A stretch of DNA of 64,000 nt from an uncultured beta proteobacterium (GCA_902625535.1 CACOBT010000006.1:1-64000); one strand, 5' to 3'; positions 1 to 9,113 are shown, counted from the first letter of the stretch. Numbers and translations: made by a program. Notes: generated from the sequence alone by a model not told the origin.

Positions 1-41
<41 letters not shown>

Positions 42-52
42 AAACTTCGTGT

Positions 53-126
53 TGGAGCGGGTGAAGGGAATCGAACCCTCGTCGTAAGCTTGGAAGGCTT
101 CTGCTCTACCATTGAGCTACACCCGC
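53..126 (-). tRNA. tRNA-Gly (TCC)
   Basis: The reverse complement gives acceptor GCGGGTG paired with CACCCGC, discriminator T and an encoded CCA. The anticodon loop is CTTCCAA, so the anticodon is TCC (Gly). The T-loop GGTTCGATTCC is canonical. It lies only 11 bases from tRNA-Thr and 25 bases from tRNA-Tyr, so the three are probably cotranscribed. Confidence 0.95.
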
Positions 127-151
127 CTATTTTTTTTCCAGTCCACCAAAA

Positions 152-236
152 TGGTGGAGAGGGTTGGATTCGAACCAACGTAGGCTAAGCCAACAGATTT
201 ACAGTCTGCCCCCTTTAACCACTCGGGCACCCCTCC
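152..236 (-). tRNA. tRNA-Tyr (GTA)
   Basis: The reverse complement shows acceptor GGAGGGG paired with CCCTCTCC, a class II long variable arm, anticodon loop CTGTAAA (anticodon GTA, Tyr), and T-loop GGTTCGAATCC. CCA is encoded. It is the first gene of the tRNA-Tyr/Gly/Thr set on the minus strand. Confidence 0.95.
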
Positions 237-279
237 GCACCGAACCTTTTATTGTTATCGTTTACTTTTGTCTTGTCAA

Positions 280-1500
280 TCAAAATTTTAGATGTGGATG
301 ATTAAATGAGTTGTTAGGTTGTTTTTTATCTTTAGCTATTTCCTTTTTCTCTTTGTTAGGCTCGTATGTACCGTCCACTCCTGTTTGGATGAGAAAGTCC
401 AAAGAGTAATTTTTGGTCTTGTTTTCAAATGTTATCCTTACTGGATGATGGTTGAAAGAATTATCTAGCCAAAAACTAATGTCTCCAATTTTTTTCCCTC
501 TTTGTACTCGGCTGACGATCTTTGTCGCTGAAACCAAATCACCGTTTGGTAATACCATATCCTCTGGCGGCGACGGAGTAACCAAAATTTTTTCCAACTT
601 TTTCTTGTTGAATACCTGAAAATTGTAGTTGTTGTTTTTTTCAAAAATTTGCCCGGTCGCGGTAAGTGAAGCAATCTGAAATATTAGGCTAAGGGGATCA
701 TAAATGTCCCCAGAAAAATTTTCTTCTAAATTTTTACCTGAGAAAAAAATTGAATTGGGCGCATGAGACACCTTAACAAATGATTTCCCTTTTTTTGGTG
801 TATGCACCTCGTAGTACATTGGTTTTAGCAATAAACCCTCAACGCGTCCTTCAGATAAAAATAGCAGCGGTTTACGTAAAAATATTTTGGCCCAACCTGA
901 AGCCTCAGCGAATAATTTAATTTTGTACATAGAACTGGAGTTATCAAATTTGTATGATAAGAAACCCTCACCAACTGGTTTAGAGCCCATACGATAACCC
1001 CCATAGTAAACAAAAACTGGGTATTTTCGTCCGTCGTTTTCTTTAAAATAATTATTGAAATTTTTTGAAGTTGGAGGCCTGTTATTCGCCTCACTGTTGT
1101 TTGCGATATCCCCGGCAGACCTGTCAATTTCAATTGGAGTTCTATCCTGGGTCTTTTTTTTGCCTTCTTGCATGTTAATGGGGACCGGTAAGTCAATGAT
1201 ATTCGGGTTTTTTCCTTTTTGGTCAGCTTTTTGAACCAATTCTGCAGGCGTTTTGCCGAGACGGTTGTCCCCCTTTGTTTTGCTATCTAGCTCTTCAGAC
1301 GGTACACTAGATCTGTCGACGTTTGTGAGGGCAATCTCGAAAACGAGAGGAATATCTGAACTTTTTGTTATTTTGTCAAACACATCGCTATGCGTAAATT
1401 CTGGCCCGTACGGCTTGAAGAAAGTTATAGATATAAAATGCAGTAACGTAACAAACAAAAACAGGGACGTTGTTCGTAGATTTAAGAACGTAATTTTCAT
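280..1500 (-). CDS. DUF3108-like exported protein
   Basis: A protein of about 406 residues. The preferred ATG at 1500 places a hydrophobic signal or anchor segment right at the N-terminus (KITFLNLRTTSLFLF onward); upstream TTG (1521) and ATG (1515) starts are possible but add residues before the signal. A polar, low-complexity linker rich in Asn, Lys and Pro follows. The C-terminal half, from about residue 155, has alternating beta-like segments that resemble DUF3108 proteins, which sit in the betaproteobacterial cell envelope and have no known reaction. It runs away from the PhaM-like gene at 1534, so the two share a short divergent region. The family call is by eye and moderately sure; the function is unknown. 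Confidence 0.6.
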   Translation of the reverse strand: MKITFLNLRTTSLFLFVTLLHFISITFFKPYGPEFTHSDVFDKITKSSDIPLVFEIALTNVDRSSVPSEELDSKTKGDNRLGKTPAELVQKADQKGKNPNIIDLPVPINMQEGKKKTQDRTPIEIDRSAGDIANNSEANNRPPTSKNFNNYFKENDGRKYPVFVYYGGYRMGSKPVGEGFLSYKFDNSSSMYKIKLFAEASGWAKIFLRKPLLFLSEGRVEGLLLKPMYYEVHTPKKGKSFVKVSHAPNSIFFSGKNLEENFSGDIYDPLSLIFQIASLTATGQIFEKNNNYNFQVFNKKKLEKILVTPSPPEDMVLPNGDLVSATKIVSRVQRGKKIGDISFWLDNSFNHHPVRITFENKTKNYSLDFLIQTGVDGTYEPNKEKKEIAKDKKQPNNSFNHPHLKF

Positions 1501-1533
1501 TACCAAAGCACCCATTATCAAGGAGGCCCTCAG

Positions 1534-2010
1534 TTGTCGAAAAAAAAATTAAACGATCCTTTTGACCCTTGGAGCTTTTTGCCCTTCAATTCGAAGTTTA
1601 TTTTTCAAGAAAATGACACCGAAGTCGGAAAAAAGCTCAAAGAGTTGAAAATAATTGAGGGGTGGTTACAGTTTAACTTAGAATTCACGAGGTCTGTTAT
1701 TAAAACAATGGAGATAAAACACGAGGCCCTAAATGCGCTCAAGGATTTTAATAAATCTCATAAAAACCAAGGAATGGACGACTTTGTTGATGAAATGAAC
1801 AAAAAAATTATTGGCTCATCAGTTAAAAGCGCGGAAAATTGGTGGAAAACACTAGAAACGCAGATGAATAAATTTATTGAAGAAACTATGCAGCATCCAA
1901 TGCGGCATGCTCAAAAGAAAACACAACGAAGAAAAGCCTCTTCAGGGGAAGGTTCGAAAAAAAAGCAAACAAAAGGAAATAAACGTGCGGTTAAGAAGGA
2001 TATAGGTTGA
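1534..2010 (+). CDS. PhaM-like granule/nucleoid-associated protein
   Basis: A 158-residue protein starting at TTG. The start is fixed by a strong AGGAGG at 1521-1526, seven bases upstream. Residues about 30-62 carry a helical segment (KKLKELKIIEGWLQFNLEF and on) like the conserved N-terminal helix of betaproteobacterial PhaM, which binds polyhydroxyalkanoate synthase and DNA. The N-terminus has the short PWSFLPF motif. The C-terminal 35 residues are very Lys/Arg-rich, as in the DNA-binding tail of PhaM. No phaC, phaB or phaA is in the window, so a granule role is not shown here. Its TGA stop overlaps the TTG start of the next gene. An A9 tract lies in codons 2-5. Confidence 0.6.
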   Translation: MSKKKLNDPFDPWSFLPFNSKFIFQENDTEVGKKLKELKIIEGWLQFNLEFTRSVIKTMEIKHEALNALKDFNKSHKNQGMDDFVDEMNKKIIGSSVKSAENWWKTLETQMNKFIEETMQHPMRHAQKKTQRRKASSGEGSKKKQTKGNKRAVKKDIG

Positions 2011-2645
2011 GAGAAACAAGCAGGATTGGTATCCTAAGTCAAATCACTATAAACAGAGAAGAGAGAATTAAAATTAAAACAATTACAACTAAATCAATTT
2101 TATTTTTTGTCGGGTTATCAAGTTTAGTCTTGCTTCGTGTAGGGTACTGTTCCTGCCCGACGCTATTAAATCACGAGTTTCCGAAATTACAAGATGAATC
2201 GCCGCAAAACTTATGTCAGTACAAAGATTCGGTTGTTTTGGTCGTGAATACGGCCAGTTTTTGTGGCTACACCAAGCAATATGAAGGCCTTGAAAGTCTT
2301 TACGAGAAGTACAAAAACCGAGGACTAGTCGTTTTAGGGTTTCCTTCGGGCGACTTCAGGAACCAGGAGTATTCTTCAAATAAAAAAATCGCGGAATTTT
2401 GTAAAAACACTTATGGAGTTAAGTTTCCTATGTTTGCTAGATCGAATGTGGTGGATGGCGAAAAGGTCAGTGCAAATCCGTTATTCAAAAGGCTTGCTGA
2501 ATTGGCAGAGCCTCCTAGATGGAATTTTCACAAGTATCTTATCTCACGAGACGGTACGTTCCATAAAAGCTATTCAAGTTTTACTTCTCCGACGAGTAAG
2601 AGCGTAGTTAGCGAAATAGAAACTTTGTTGAAGTCACGTCGTTAA
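2007..2645 (+). CDS. glutathione peroxidase family protein, exported
   Basis: A 212-residue thiol peroxidase of the GPx family. The peroxidatic Cys86 lies in NTASFCGYT, and the family's Gln (in FRNQE) and Trp-Asn (in PRWNFHK) are present. The usual FPCNQF block reads FPSGDF, so the common second Cys is absent there. Residues about 29-48 form a hydrophobic segment suggesting export or a membrane anchor, preceded by an unusually long, basic 28-residue tail. The start is the TTG at 2007, overlapping the preceding TGA as TTGA, with AAGGA about eight bases upstream; no in-frame ATG precedes the hydrophobic segment, so the start is somewhat uncertain. Predicted to reduce lipid or organic hydroperoxides outside the cytoplasm. 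Confidence 0.8.
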   Translation: MRETSRIGILSQITINREERIKIKTITTKSILFFVGLSSLVLLRVGYCSCPTLLNHEFPKLQDESPQNLCQYKDSVVLVVNTASFCGYTKQYEGLESLYEKYKNRGLVVLGFPSGDFRNQEYSSNKKIAEFCKNTYGVKFPMFARSNVVDGEKVSANPLFKRLAELAEPPRWNFHKYLISRDGTFHKSYSSFTSPTSKSVVSEIETLLKSRR

Positions 2646-2679
2646 CTTCTTTATCAAATTCGCTTATAGAGACTAAGAT

Positions 2680-3495
2680 ATGAACGCCCCAGAAAAATTT
2701 AAAGACGCTGGCCTTCCGGACGTACAGGCGCAGAGAGATACAAGAGCGCTAGCGATACAAAAGGCGGGAGTTCGTGGGATCAGGTACCCTATCATCATTG
2801 ATACAGGGGAGAAGTCATACCCCTCGGTCGGACTGTTCGATATGACTGTTGGATTGGACGCTAGTACGAAGGGAACTCATATGTCACGATTCATCGAAGT
2901 GCTTGAAGATAATACTAACCAAATTTCTTACAAAAGCGTCCTAGAGCTCTCTGAAGCAATGTTAGCTAGACTGGAGGCAGAGTCTGGCTACATAAAGATT
3001 AAATTTCCCTTTTTCATGGAAAAGCGCGCGCCAGTGTCAAAGGTTCATGGAATTATGGATTATCAAGTCACATACGAAGTGTATTGTTACAAAAATGCTC
3101 CTACCAACGTTTGGCTGGAAGTTGTTGTACCAGTCACGAGCCTTTGCCCGTGCTCAAAAAATATCTCTGAATATGGCGCCCATAATCAGCGTTCCCACAT
3201 TACGATAAAAGTACTTGTAGAGAGCGCAGAAGTTGAAGTTCAAGACATCATCAAAATTGCTGAGAAATCGGCTTCTTGCGAGCTTTGGAGCATTCTCAAA
3301 CGTCCTGATGAAAAATTTGTAACCGAGAGGGCCTTCAACAATCCAAAATTTGTCGAAGATCTCGTACGTGATGTTGCAATCGAAATGCAGAGACTGACCA
3401 GGAAAAAAGTTGTTGGTGGGTTTTCGGTAGAATCCGAAAATTTCGAATCTATTCATAACCATTCTGCTTTTGCGCGAATAGAACACAACACCTGA
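2680..3495 (+). CDS. folE2: GTP cyclohydrolase FolE2 (type IB)
   Basis: A 271-residue protein of full family length. It converts GTP to 7,8-dihydroneopterin triphosphate, the first step of folate (and queuosine-type deazapurine) synthesis. SLCPCSK at residues 154-160 carries the metal/catalytic cysteines, and YGAHNQRS just after it carries the family His. The N-terminus has the DxQxQxD-like segment (LPDVQAQRD) seen in this family. FolE2 is the metal-promiscuous alternative to the zinc enzyme FolE and is often used under zinc limitation. It sits 12 bases before the lipid-type cluster, so shared transcription is possible. Confidence 0.93.
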   Translation: MNAPEKFKDAGLPDVQAQRDTRALAIQKAGVRGIRYPIIIDTGEKSYPSVGLFDMTVGLDASTKGTHMSRFIEVLEDNTNQISYKSVLELSEAMLARLEAESGYIKIKFPFFMEKRAPVSKVHGIMDYQVTYEVYCYKNAPTNVWLEVVVPVTSLCPCSKNISEYGAHNQRSHITIKVLVESAEVEVQDIIKIAEKSASCELWSILKRPDEKFVTERAFNNPKFVEDLVRDVAIEMQRLTRKKVVGGFSVESENFESIHNHSAFARIEHNT

Positions 3496-3507
3496 TTAGT
3501 CTTTCCT

Positions 3508-4821
3508 ATGAATAAGCGGTCGACAGCAATTATTGGCTCAGGTATTTCTGGACTATCCGCAGCATGGCATTTATCAAAAGCCCATAAAATTTTCTTGTTG
3601 GAAAAAGGAAGTAGATTAGGCGGACATACTCACACGCATACTTTACATTTCGCACAAAAGGACCTAGTTGTCGATAGTGGGTTTATTGTCTTTAATGAGA
3701 TCAACTATCCAAATTTTACTGATTGGCTCGGAAGATTAAATGTTAAACGGGCAAAATCTGAAATGTCTTTTAGCGTCTCTCGGGGGACAGGTGATTTTGA
3801 GTGGAGCGGCAAGGACTTGTTTTCAGTTTTCGGACAAAAAAAAAATATAATTTCGCCTTCATTCATTAAAATGCTGCTGGAAATTGTTAAGTTCAATAAA
3901 TTATCTAAGAAATTACTTGAGAAACGAGAAGTTTGTGAAGATGAAAACAAACTAGGGGCATTTTTAGACAAGAATAACTTTTCCGATTTTTTCTTTCTTA
4001 ATTATTTAGGTCCAATGGCTGGGGCGATATGGTCTACGCCCGAGTCCAAAATAACTGATTACCCGACAAAAAGTATTCTGCAATTTTTCAATAATCATGG
4101 CCTGCTGTCTATAAACAATCACCATCAGTGGTTTCACTTAGTGGGGGGAAGTTCATCCTACATAGACCAATTATTCAACCATCGTGAGTTTAAAGAAAAG
4201 GAAGTGGAGGTACTAAAAAATCATTATGTAAAAAACGTGGAGACAAAACAACACCAAACGAAAGGGAAAAAAGTTTATTTACAAATTGAAAATTTAGAGA
4301 AAAAAGAGGAATTTACCCTTGTAGTTGACGACGTTATTTTTGCTTGCCATGCAGACGAAACCCTTAGTTGCGTAAAAAATAAATGGGCGGAATCGTCAAT
4401 ATTACAGAAAATTCAGTTTCAGAAAAACTATGGCTTTCTGCATAATGATAAAAGATTAATGCCTAAAAGAAATAGTGTCTGGTCTTCATGGAATTATATC
4501 GAAAATGAACATGATAGTTTAAGCAGAGATATTTCGGTAACTTATTGGATGAATAAGCTACAAAACTTGGATACGAGGGAAAACCTGTTTGTATCACTTA
4601 ATCCGTTTTTGGAACCACGGGACTCGGGGGTTAAAAAAAAATTGGTTTACGAGCACCCCATCTTTGATAAAGATATGATGTGGGCAAGAGAAAAACTACA
4701 AAAATTTCAAGGTACAAATAATATTTGGTACTGCGGTGCCTGGACCGGAAATGGATTTCATGAAGACGGTTTTGTGTCTGGTAAAAAAGTAGCTGAGAAG
4801 ATTGATTGCCGAACTTGTTAA
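3508..4821 (+). CDS. FAD-dependent amine oxidase-like oxidoreductase
   Basis: A 437-residue flavoprotein. The N-terminal dinucleotide-binding motif GSGISGLSAAW (residues 10-20) is followed by an FAD-contacting segment EKGSRLGGHTHT. The C-terminus has the second flavin motif around WYCGAWTGNGFHEDGF. This subfamily is typically found next to DUF1365 and a cyclopropane-fatty-acid-synthase-like gene, exactly as here. In other proteobacteria such sets belong to light or singlet-oxygen stress regulons and modify unsaturated membrane lipids. The substrate is not proven; oxidation of a lipid intermediate is an inference from context. First gene of the tight run to 10342. Confidence 0.8.
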   Translation: MNKRSTAIIGSGISGLSAAWHLSKAHKIFLLEKGSRLGGHTHTHTLHFAQKDLVVDSGFIVFNEINYPNFTDWLGRLNVKRAKSEMSFSVSRGTGDFEWSGKDLFSVFGQKKNIISPSFIKMLLEIVKFNKLSKKLLEKREVCEDENKLGAFLDKNNFSDFFFLNYLGPMAGAIWSTPESKITDYPTKSILQFFNNHGLLSINNHHQWFHLVGGSSSYIDQLFNHREFKEKEVEVLKNHYVKNVETKQHQTKGKKVYLQIENLEKKEEFTLVVDDVIFACHADETLSCVKNKWAESSILQKIQFQKNYGFLHNDKRLMPKRNSVWSSWNYIENEHDSLSRDISVTYWMNKLQNLDTRENLFVSLNPFLEPRDSGVKKKLVYEHPIFDKDMMWAREKLQKFQGTNNIWYCGAWTGNGFHEDGFVSGKKVAEKIDCRTC

Positions 4822-4826
4822 TCACA

Positions 4827-5567
4827 ATGCTTAACAGTGAATGCCAACCCTACTATGCAACGATAATACATAAAAGAAAGCATCCAAAAAATCATACGTT
4901 TCGTTACCACTCACTTCTTTTTTCAATTGAGATTGATCAGCTGAGTAAAACGCACGGAAATATTTTTTTTGGAATCAACAGGAAATCTTTTATCTCAATC
5001 AATCAAAAAGATTATGGAAATGGATTTGACGTAAAAAAATGGGTAAAAAAATGTTTGGCAAATAATAGCTGTACCGCCAGCATTGAAAAAATTTACCTCT
5101 CGACTTTTCCAAAAGTTTTAGGGATTGGATTCAATCCGGTAAGTTTTTGGTACTGTTTTGGAAGAGACAAGCAGCTTTTGGCGGTGATAGCCGAGGTAAA
5201 TAATACTTTTTCTGAAAGGAAAATCTACTTTATCTCAAGCACTGAAGGGCCAATAAAAAATGGTGAAACATTTAATATGCAGAAAGATTTTTACGTTTCT
5301 CCTTTTATCGAAGTCGATGGCGAATATTCCTTTAGGTTTTATAAAAATTACGAAGACGAAATTCAAACAGCTAGAATTGAACTTAGGCAGCGAAAGAAGA
5401 TCTTAATTACTACAAGCATAAGCGGAAGAAAAATTGACATAAAGACAGTTATTGGACTAAAGAATTTTGTCTCAGTAATATTCCTTCCGATCTTTACTTT
5501 ATTTCGAATTAATATACAAGCACTACTGCTGTGGTTGAAGGGCATCAAGTTAGTGGAAAAAGAGTAA
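4827..5567 (+). CDS. DUF1365 family protein
   Basis: About 246 residues from ATG 4827. That start places the family-typical opening (a Tyr-rich stretch, then HKRKHPKNHTFRYHS) at the N-terminus; a TTG at 4806 inside the previous gene is a weaker alternative. The FNPVSFWYCFG and AEVNNTF motifs are DUF1365 hallmarks. The C-terminus has a hydrophobic segment suggesting membrane association. The biochemical role of DUF1365 is not settled. Its fixed partnership with the FAD oxidase upstream and the CFA-like methyltransferase three bases downstream suggests a shared fatty-acyl modification pathway. Confidence 0.85.
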   Translation: MLNSECQPYYATIIHKRKHPKNHTFRYHSLLFSIEIDQLSKTHGNIFFGINRKSFISINQKDYGNGFDVKKWVKKCLANNSCTASIEKIYLSTFPKVLGIGFNPVSFWYCFGRDKQLLAVIAEVNNTFSERKIYFISSTEGPIKNGETFNMQKDFYVSPFIEVDGEYSFRFYKNYEDEIQTARIELRQRKKILITTSISGRKIDIKTVIGLKNFVSVIFLPIFTLFRINIQALLLWLKGIKLVEKE

Positions 5568-5570
5568 ACC

Positions 5571-6773
5571 ATGTTTTTTCATAAATATTTTTCATTCATT
5601 GTCTTAAGAATGCTAAGACGAATAGAAAACGGGGAGTTATCGTTAAAACTACCGGACGGGCGCTTGTACACATTTGGCCATTTAACATCTAGAAACTCAA
5701 TTAAAGCTGATATTCAAATATTCAAGTGGGAAGTTTTAATGAATTTAATTCGGAAAGGGGATATTGGTTTTGGCGAAGATTATATCCACGGAAAGTGGGA
5801 TACGAATAATTTACACGCCCTCTTACAACTAGCAGTTAGAAACCGTGATGTTTTATCGGCTCTTGTCGATGGGAATAGGCTATTTTTGCTGGGTAAGCTG
5901 GTGAAACATTGGACCAATGAAAATACTGTAAGTAAGGCAACGGAAAATATTAAATATCACTATGACCTGGGCAACGAATTTTATTCAATATGGCTTGATG
6001 AGTCATTAACGTATTCGAGTGCAATATTTGCTAAGAGAGCTAAAAATAGCAAAACGAGCTTGCTAGAAGCACAACAGAGAAAAATAGATAGGGCCCTAGA
6101 TTTGTTAGCGCCAAATAAAAAAAACGGTAGCGTATGTGAAATTGGTTTTGGTTGGGGGAGTATGGCTGAAAGGATCTACAAAACAACCCAATGCCACTAT
6201 CATGGGATAACGCTTTCCACAAAACAATACGAATATGTACAAGAAAAGTTTAGTGGAATCAACGAAGGTAATCGACTTAAATTTGATATCAAAGATTATA
6301 GGCTTCTAGATAAAAAATATGATGGTATCGTATCCATTGAGATGTTTGAGGCCGTCGGAGAAAAATATTGGAATGAGTTTTTTTCCACAATTCACAGATG
6401 CTTAAATCGGAATGCAAGAGCTGTTATTCAGACTATTCTTATTAAAGATGAAAAGTTTGAGAAATATAGAAACGGCGTAGATTTCATACAGACATATATA
6501 TTTCCCGGTGGAATGCTTCCCACTAAACAAATTTTTAGAAATCTTGCTAAGAGGCACAGTTTAAAAATTGTAGATGAATTTTATTTTTCTAACGACTATG
6601 CTGAGACTTTAAAGCTTTGGGCATCTAAGTTCGAACAGTCTAACGATAAACTTGACGTGTTAGGGCTAAGTAAAGAATTCAAGAGAATGTGGAAATTTTA
6701 TTTGAATTACTGCCGTAGTGGTTTCGAAGCAGGTGATATTGATGTTGGACAATATGTATTATCAAAAAAATAA
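5571..6773 (+). CDS. cyclopropane-fatty-acyl-phospholipid synthase-like methyltransferase
   Basis: A 400-residue SAM-dependent methyltransferase of the CFA synthase family. The N-terminal accessory region has GEDYIHGKWD; the family motif YDLGNEFYSIWLDESLTYSSA lies at about 131-151. The SAM-binding loop EIGFGWGS is at 190-197, and EMFEAVGEKYW follows. Family members methylate or cyclopropanate double bonds of membrane phospholipid acyl chains. The pairing with the FAD oxidase and DUF1365 is also seen for enzymes that make methylated or furan-type fatty acids, so the product may not be a cyclopropane. The 3' end overlaps the next gene by 32 bases. Confidence 0.88.
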   Translation: MFFHKYFSFIVLRMLRRIENGELSLKLPDGRLYTFGHLTSRNSIKADIQIFKWEVLMNLIRKGDIGFGEDYIHGKWDTNNLHALLQLAVRNRDVLSALVDGNRLFLLGKLVKHWTNENTVSKATENIKYHYDLGNEFYSIWLDESLTYSSAIFAKRAKNSKTSLLEAQQRKIDRALDLLAPNKKNGSVCEIGFGWGSMAERIYKTTQCHYHGITLSTKQYEYVQEKFSGINEGNRLKFDIKDYRLLDKKYDGIVSIEMFEAVGEKYWNEFFSTIHRCLNRNARAVIQTILIKDEKFEKYRNGVDFIQTYIFPGGMLPTKQIFRNLAKRHSLKIVDEFYFSNDYAETLKLWASKFEQSNDKLDVLGLSKEFKRMWKFYLNYCRSGFEAGDIDVGQYVLSKK

Positions 6774-7332
6774 AGGCCCCAAAGTTTCTTTTCTCACACT
6801 AGTTCTTTTGTCATCTTTTTTCGTTTTTAAAGAGAATACAAACGCCAGTGAGCATGGGCAATTTAAACTCGAGGAAGCAGTATGCCCGGAATGTAAATTT
6901 TTTAATGGAAATGGAATGCTAAGATTTTTTGGGCTGAGGATATATAACGCTAGTCTATTTTCCGAATCTAAATCGGGGGAGATATTTGATGCGAAGTTTT
7001 CATTACAGATAAATTATTTTCGTGATCTAAACGGTAAAGATATCGCAAAAAGAAGTTTTAAAGAAATGAAAAGGCTAAAGCTTATTCCGGAAGGAGAAGA
7101 AAATCTTTGGTACGATTGGATGGAAAAAAACTTTCCGGATATAAAAAAAAATGATAAGTTGACAGGCGTGTTCATACCTGACTCAGGAATAATGCTTCAC
7201 CATAACGGAATTTTGATAGCATCGAAATCAGACAAAAATTTTGCAAAATCCTTTTTTCTTATTTGGCTAGACGGAGATACCTCCCAACCGAGATTAAGAC
7301 AGGAGTTACTGAAATTCCGGCATAATGATTAA
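6742..7332 (+). CDS. chalcone-isomerase-like exported protein
   Basis: About 196 residues. ATG 6742 is chosen because AGGTGA at 6731-6736 sits five bases upstream; GTG 6718 and ATG 6754 are alternatives. A hydrophobic signal segment (VSFLTLVLLSSFFVF) is followed by a polar region. The body (RFFGLRIYNASLF and the later KRSFKEMKRLKLIPEGEE) resembles the chalcone isomerase-like fold, whose bacterial members bind fatty acids rather than flavonoids. The gene starts inside the CFA-like gene and overlaps the MFS gene by eight bases, so it is translationally coupled to the lipid-modifying set. Confidence 0.65.
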   Translation: MLDNMYYQKNKGPKVSFLTLVLLSSFFVFKENTNASEHGQFKLEEAVCPECKFFNGNGMLRFFGLRIYNASLFSESKSGEIFDAKFSLQINYFRDLNGKDIAKRSFKEMKRLKLIPEGEENLWYDWMEKNFPDIKKNDKLTGVFIPDSGIMLHHNGILIASKSDKNFAKSFFLIWLDGDTSQPRLRQELLKFRHND

Positions 7333-8575
7333 ATTCGTTTCTCTCGTTAACTACAGCTTCGTAGGGTTTATTTTATCGATCTCTGCTTTGCCACTTTACA
7401 TAGCGACTCCCAGCATATATGCAGATTTAGGTCAAACCATCATCGTTACAGGTACCATGCTTATGGTTATACGACTGATAGATGCCTTTACAGACCCTTT
7501 GTTTGGAAATTTGATAGATAGAACAAGTGGACACAGATACTTACGTTGGTTAAATCCATCTTTAATCATATTGGCTACGTCGGTTTATTTTCTATTTAAC
7601 CCGCCAGAATTGTTATCGAAAAATTTAATGTTTGTATTTTCATGGTTCTTTATCTTTACACTGATAGTTTCAATATCAAATGGCATTTCAAATATTTCGT
7701 ATCAAAGCTGGGCATTTGCATGGTCTAGACATGAAGAGACCAGAAACAAACTCATTTCTGGTAGAGAAGTCTTTGTATTGCTTGGGCTGATTGTCGCATC
7801 GGTACTTATCGCGCTAGGATCTTATGAATTGCTTTCTAAAATTATATTTGTGGGGGCTGTCATTTGCGTAATTTCTTTAAGCTTTGTAAGAAAAACGTCG
7901 ATAGATAATGTGTTCTCTAGTAAACCCAAAGAAACAAAATTCAATTTTTTTTCTTTGGGATCGAAGAAAAATAAATTATTTTTTACTCTCTGTTTTTTCA
8001 ACACTTTTGCTAATTCTATACCAGCCTTACTCTTTGTTTTTTTCTTTAGTGATACCCTTGATTTAGAAAAAGTTGAAGGAGGTGTTCTCCTATCTGTATA
8101 TTTTTTGAGTGCAGCCGTTTCTATTCCTATATGGAGAAAGCTTATCGCGAAAATTGGGAGTAAAAAAACGTGGCTTATAGCTATCATATCCTCTATAATT
8201 TTTTTCGCCTTTGTTTTGCTATTGCAAGAGGGACAGTTTTATCCCTTTTTGTGTATTTGTATGCTTACGGGGTGCAGTCTAGGTGGGGAGCTGATAAGCC
8301 CTCCGGCAATATTAAATGATCTCATTCCTGTGAATAAAAATAAGGCAACCTTGGCCTCAACATATTTTGGGTTATGGAATCTTATCAATAAAATTGCAAT
8401 TGCATTAGCTTCAGGGTTTTGTCTACCATTACTCGGTCTCTTGGGCTATGACCCTAGTTCAGTCACAGAAGTGGGTAAAGAAAGCTTAATGTTTATGTAT
8501 GCAGGAGCTCCGTGTATGATAAAGATCACGTGTTTAATTTTAATGGACCGTTTTTTAAAGATACATCGTGCCTAA
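7325..8575 (+). CDS. MFS transporter, GPH (MelB-like) type
   Basis: A 416-residue membrane protein with about 12 hydrophobic segments. The first cytoplasmic loop carries RLIDAFTDPLFGNLIDRT, the Asp-rich motif typical of glycoside-pentoside-hexuronide cation symporters. The cargo cannot be read from sequence. Members of this type are found in the same oxidase/DUF1365/CFA gene sets, where they may carry a lipid or lipid precursor rather than a sugar. Its last eight bases overlap the GTG start of the next gene. Confidence 0.8.
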   Translation: MIKFVSLVNYSFVGFILSISALPLYIATPSIYADLGQTIIVTGTMLMVIRLIDAFTDPLFGNLIDRTSGHRYLRWLNPSLIILATSVYFLFNPPELLSKNLMFVFSWFFIFTLIVSISNGISNISYQSWAFAWSRHEETRNKLISGREVFVLLGLIVASVLIALGSYELLSKIIFVGAVICVISLSFVRKTSIDNVFSSKPKETKFNFFSLGSKKNKLFFTLCFFNTFANSIPALLFVFFFSDTLDLEKVEGGVLLSVYFLSAAVSIPIWRKLIAKIGSKKTWLIAIISSIIFFAFVLLLQEGQFYPFLCICMLTGCSLGGELISPPAILNDLIPVNKNKATLASTYFGLWNLINKIAIALASGFCLPLLGLLGYDPSSVTEVGKESLMFMYAGAPCMIKITCLILMDRFLKIHRA

Positions 8576-9107
8576 AACCTCACTCTTGTTATTTCTATTA
8601 GCCACTCTATCGATTGGGTGTAGCAGTAGCGGCATATCTACATATCAAAATGAGGTACCCCCTTTCCGTCTGGAAGCGTTCTTTAACGGAAAAGCAACCG
8701 GCTGGGGGATCGTGTTGAATCGCAACAATCGAGTGATAAAAAGGTTTAAGGTTGAAGTCGAAGGTATTTTTTCAAAAGATAATTTAAGTGGTAAATTAAT
8801 TGAAAATTTCATTTGGTCTGATGGTAAAAAAGAAAAGCGTACGTGGGAGTTAAAAAAACTATCTGACAATAAGTGGAATGGTAAGTCCGATGGAGTTGTC
8901 GGAACTGCGCATGGAATTATTGCTGGCAACGCATTAAACTGGTCGTACCGTTACAATATTTTAATTGAAGACTCTTTTTTAAAAGAGTTGGAAGTTGATT
9001 TTGACGACTGGATGTTCCTTATGGAAGAAGATGTTCTTATGAACCGTGCAGTTTTTTCAAAGTTAGGCGTCAGGATTGGAACCGTCATAATCACATTCAA
9101 GAAGTAA
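8568..9107 (+). CDS. DUF3833 family lipoprotein
   Basis: A 179-residue protein starting at GTG 8568 inside the preceding MFS gene. The signal peptide ends in lipobox LSIGC, so Cys18 should be lipidated and the protein tethered to the outer membrane or periplasmic face. The FFNGKATGWGIVLNRN opening and the GTAHGIIAGNALNWSY segment match DUF3833 as I know it. Function is unknown; the family travels with DUF1365, CFA-like and chalcone-isomerase-like genes. Confidence 0.78.
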   Translation: MPKTSLLLFLLATLSIGCSSSGISTYQNEVPPFRLEAFFNGKATGWGIVLNRNNRVIKRFKVEVEGIFSKDNLSGKLIENFIWSDGKKEKRTWELKKLSDNKWNGKSDGVVGTAHGIIAGNALNWSYRYNILIEDSFLKELEVDFDDWMFLMEEDVLMNRAVFSKLGVRIGTVIITFKK

Positions 9108-9113
9108 AAGCGC

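Noticed and set aside
127..138. T-rich run between tRNA-Gly and tRNA-Tyr as a terminator
   Set aside because: The tRNAs are on the minus strand, so the run would be A-rich in the transcript, and no hairpin precedes it.
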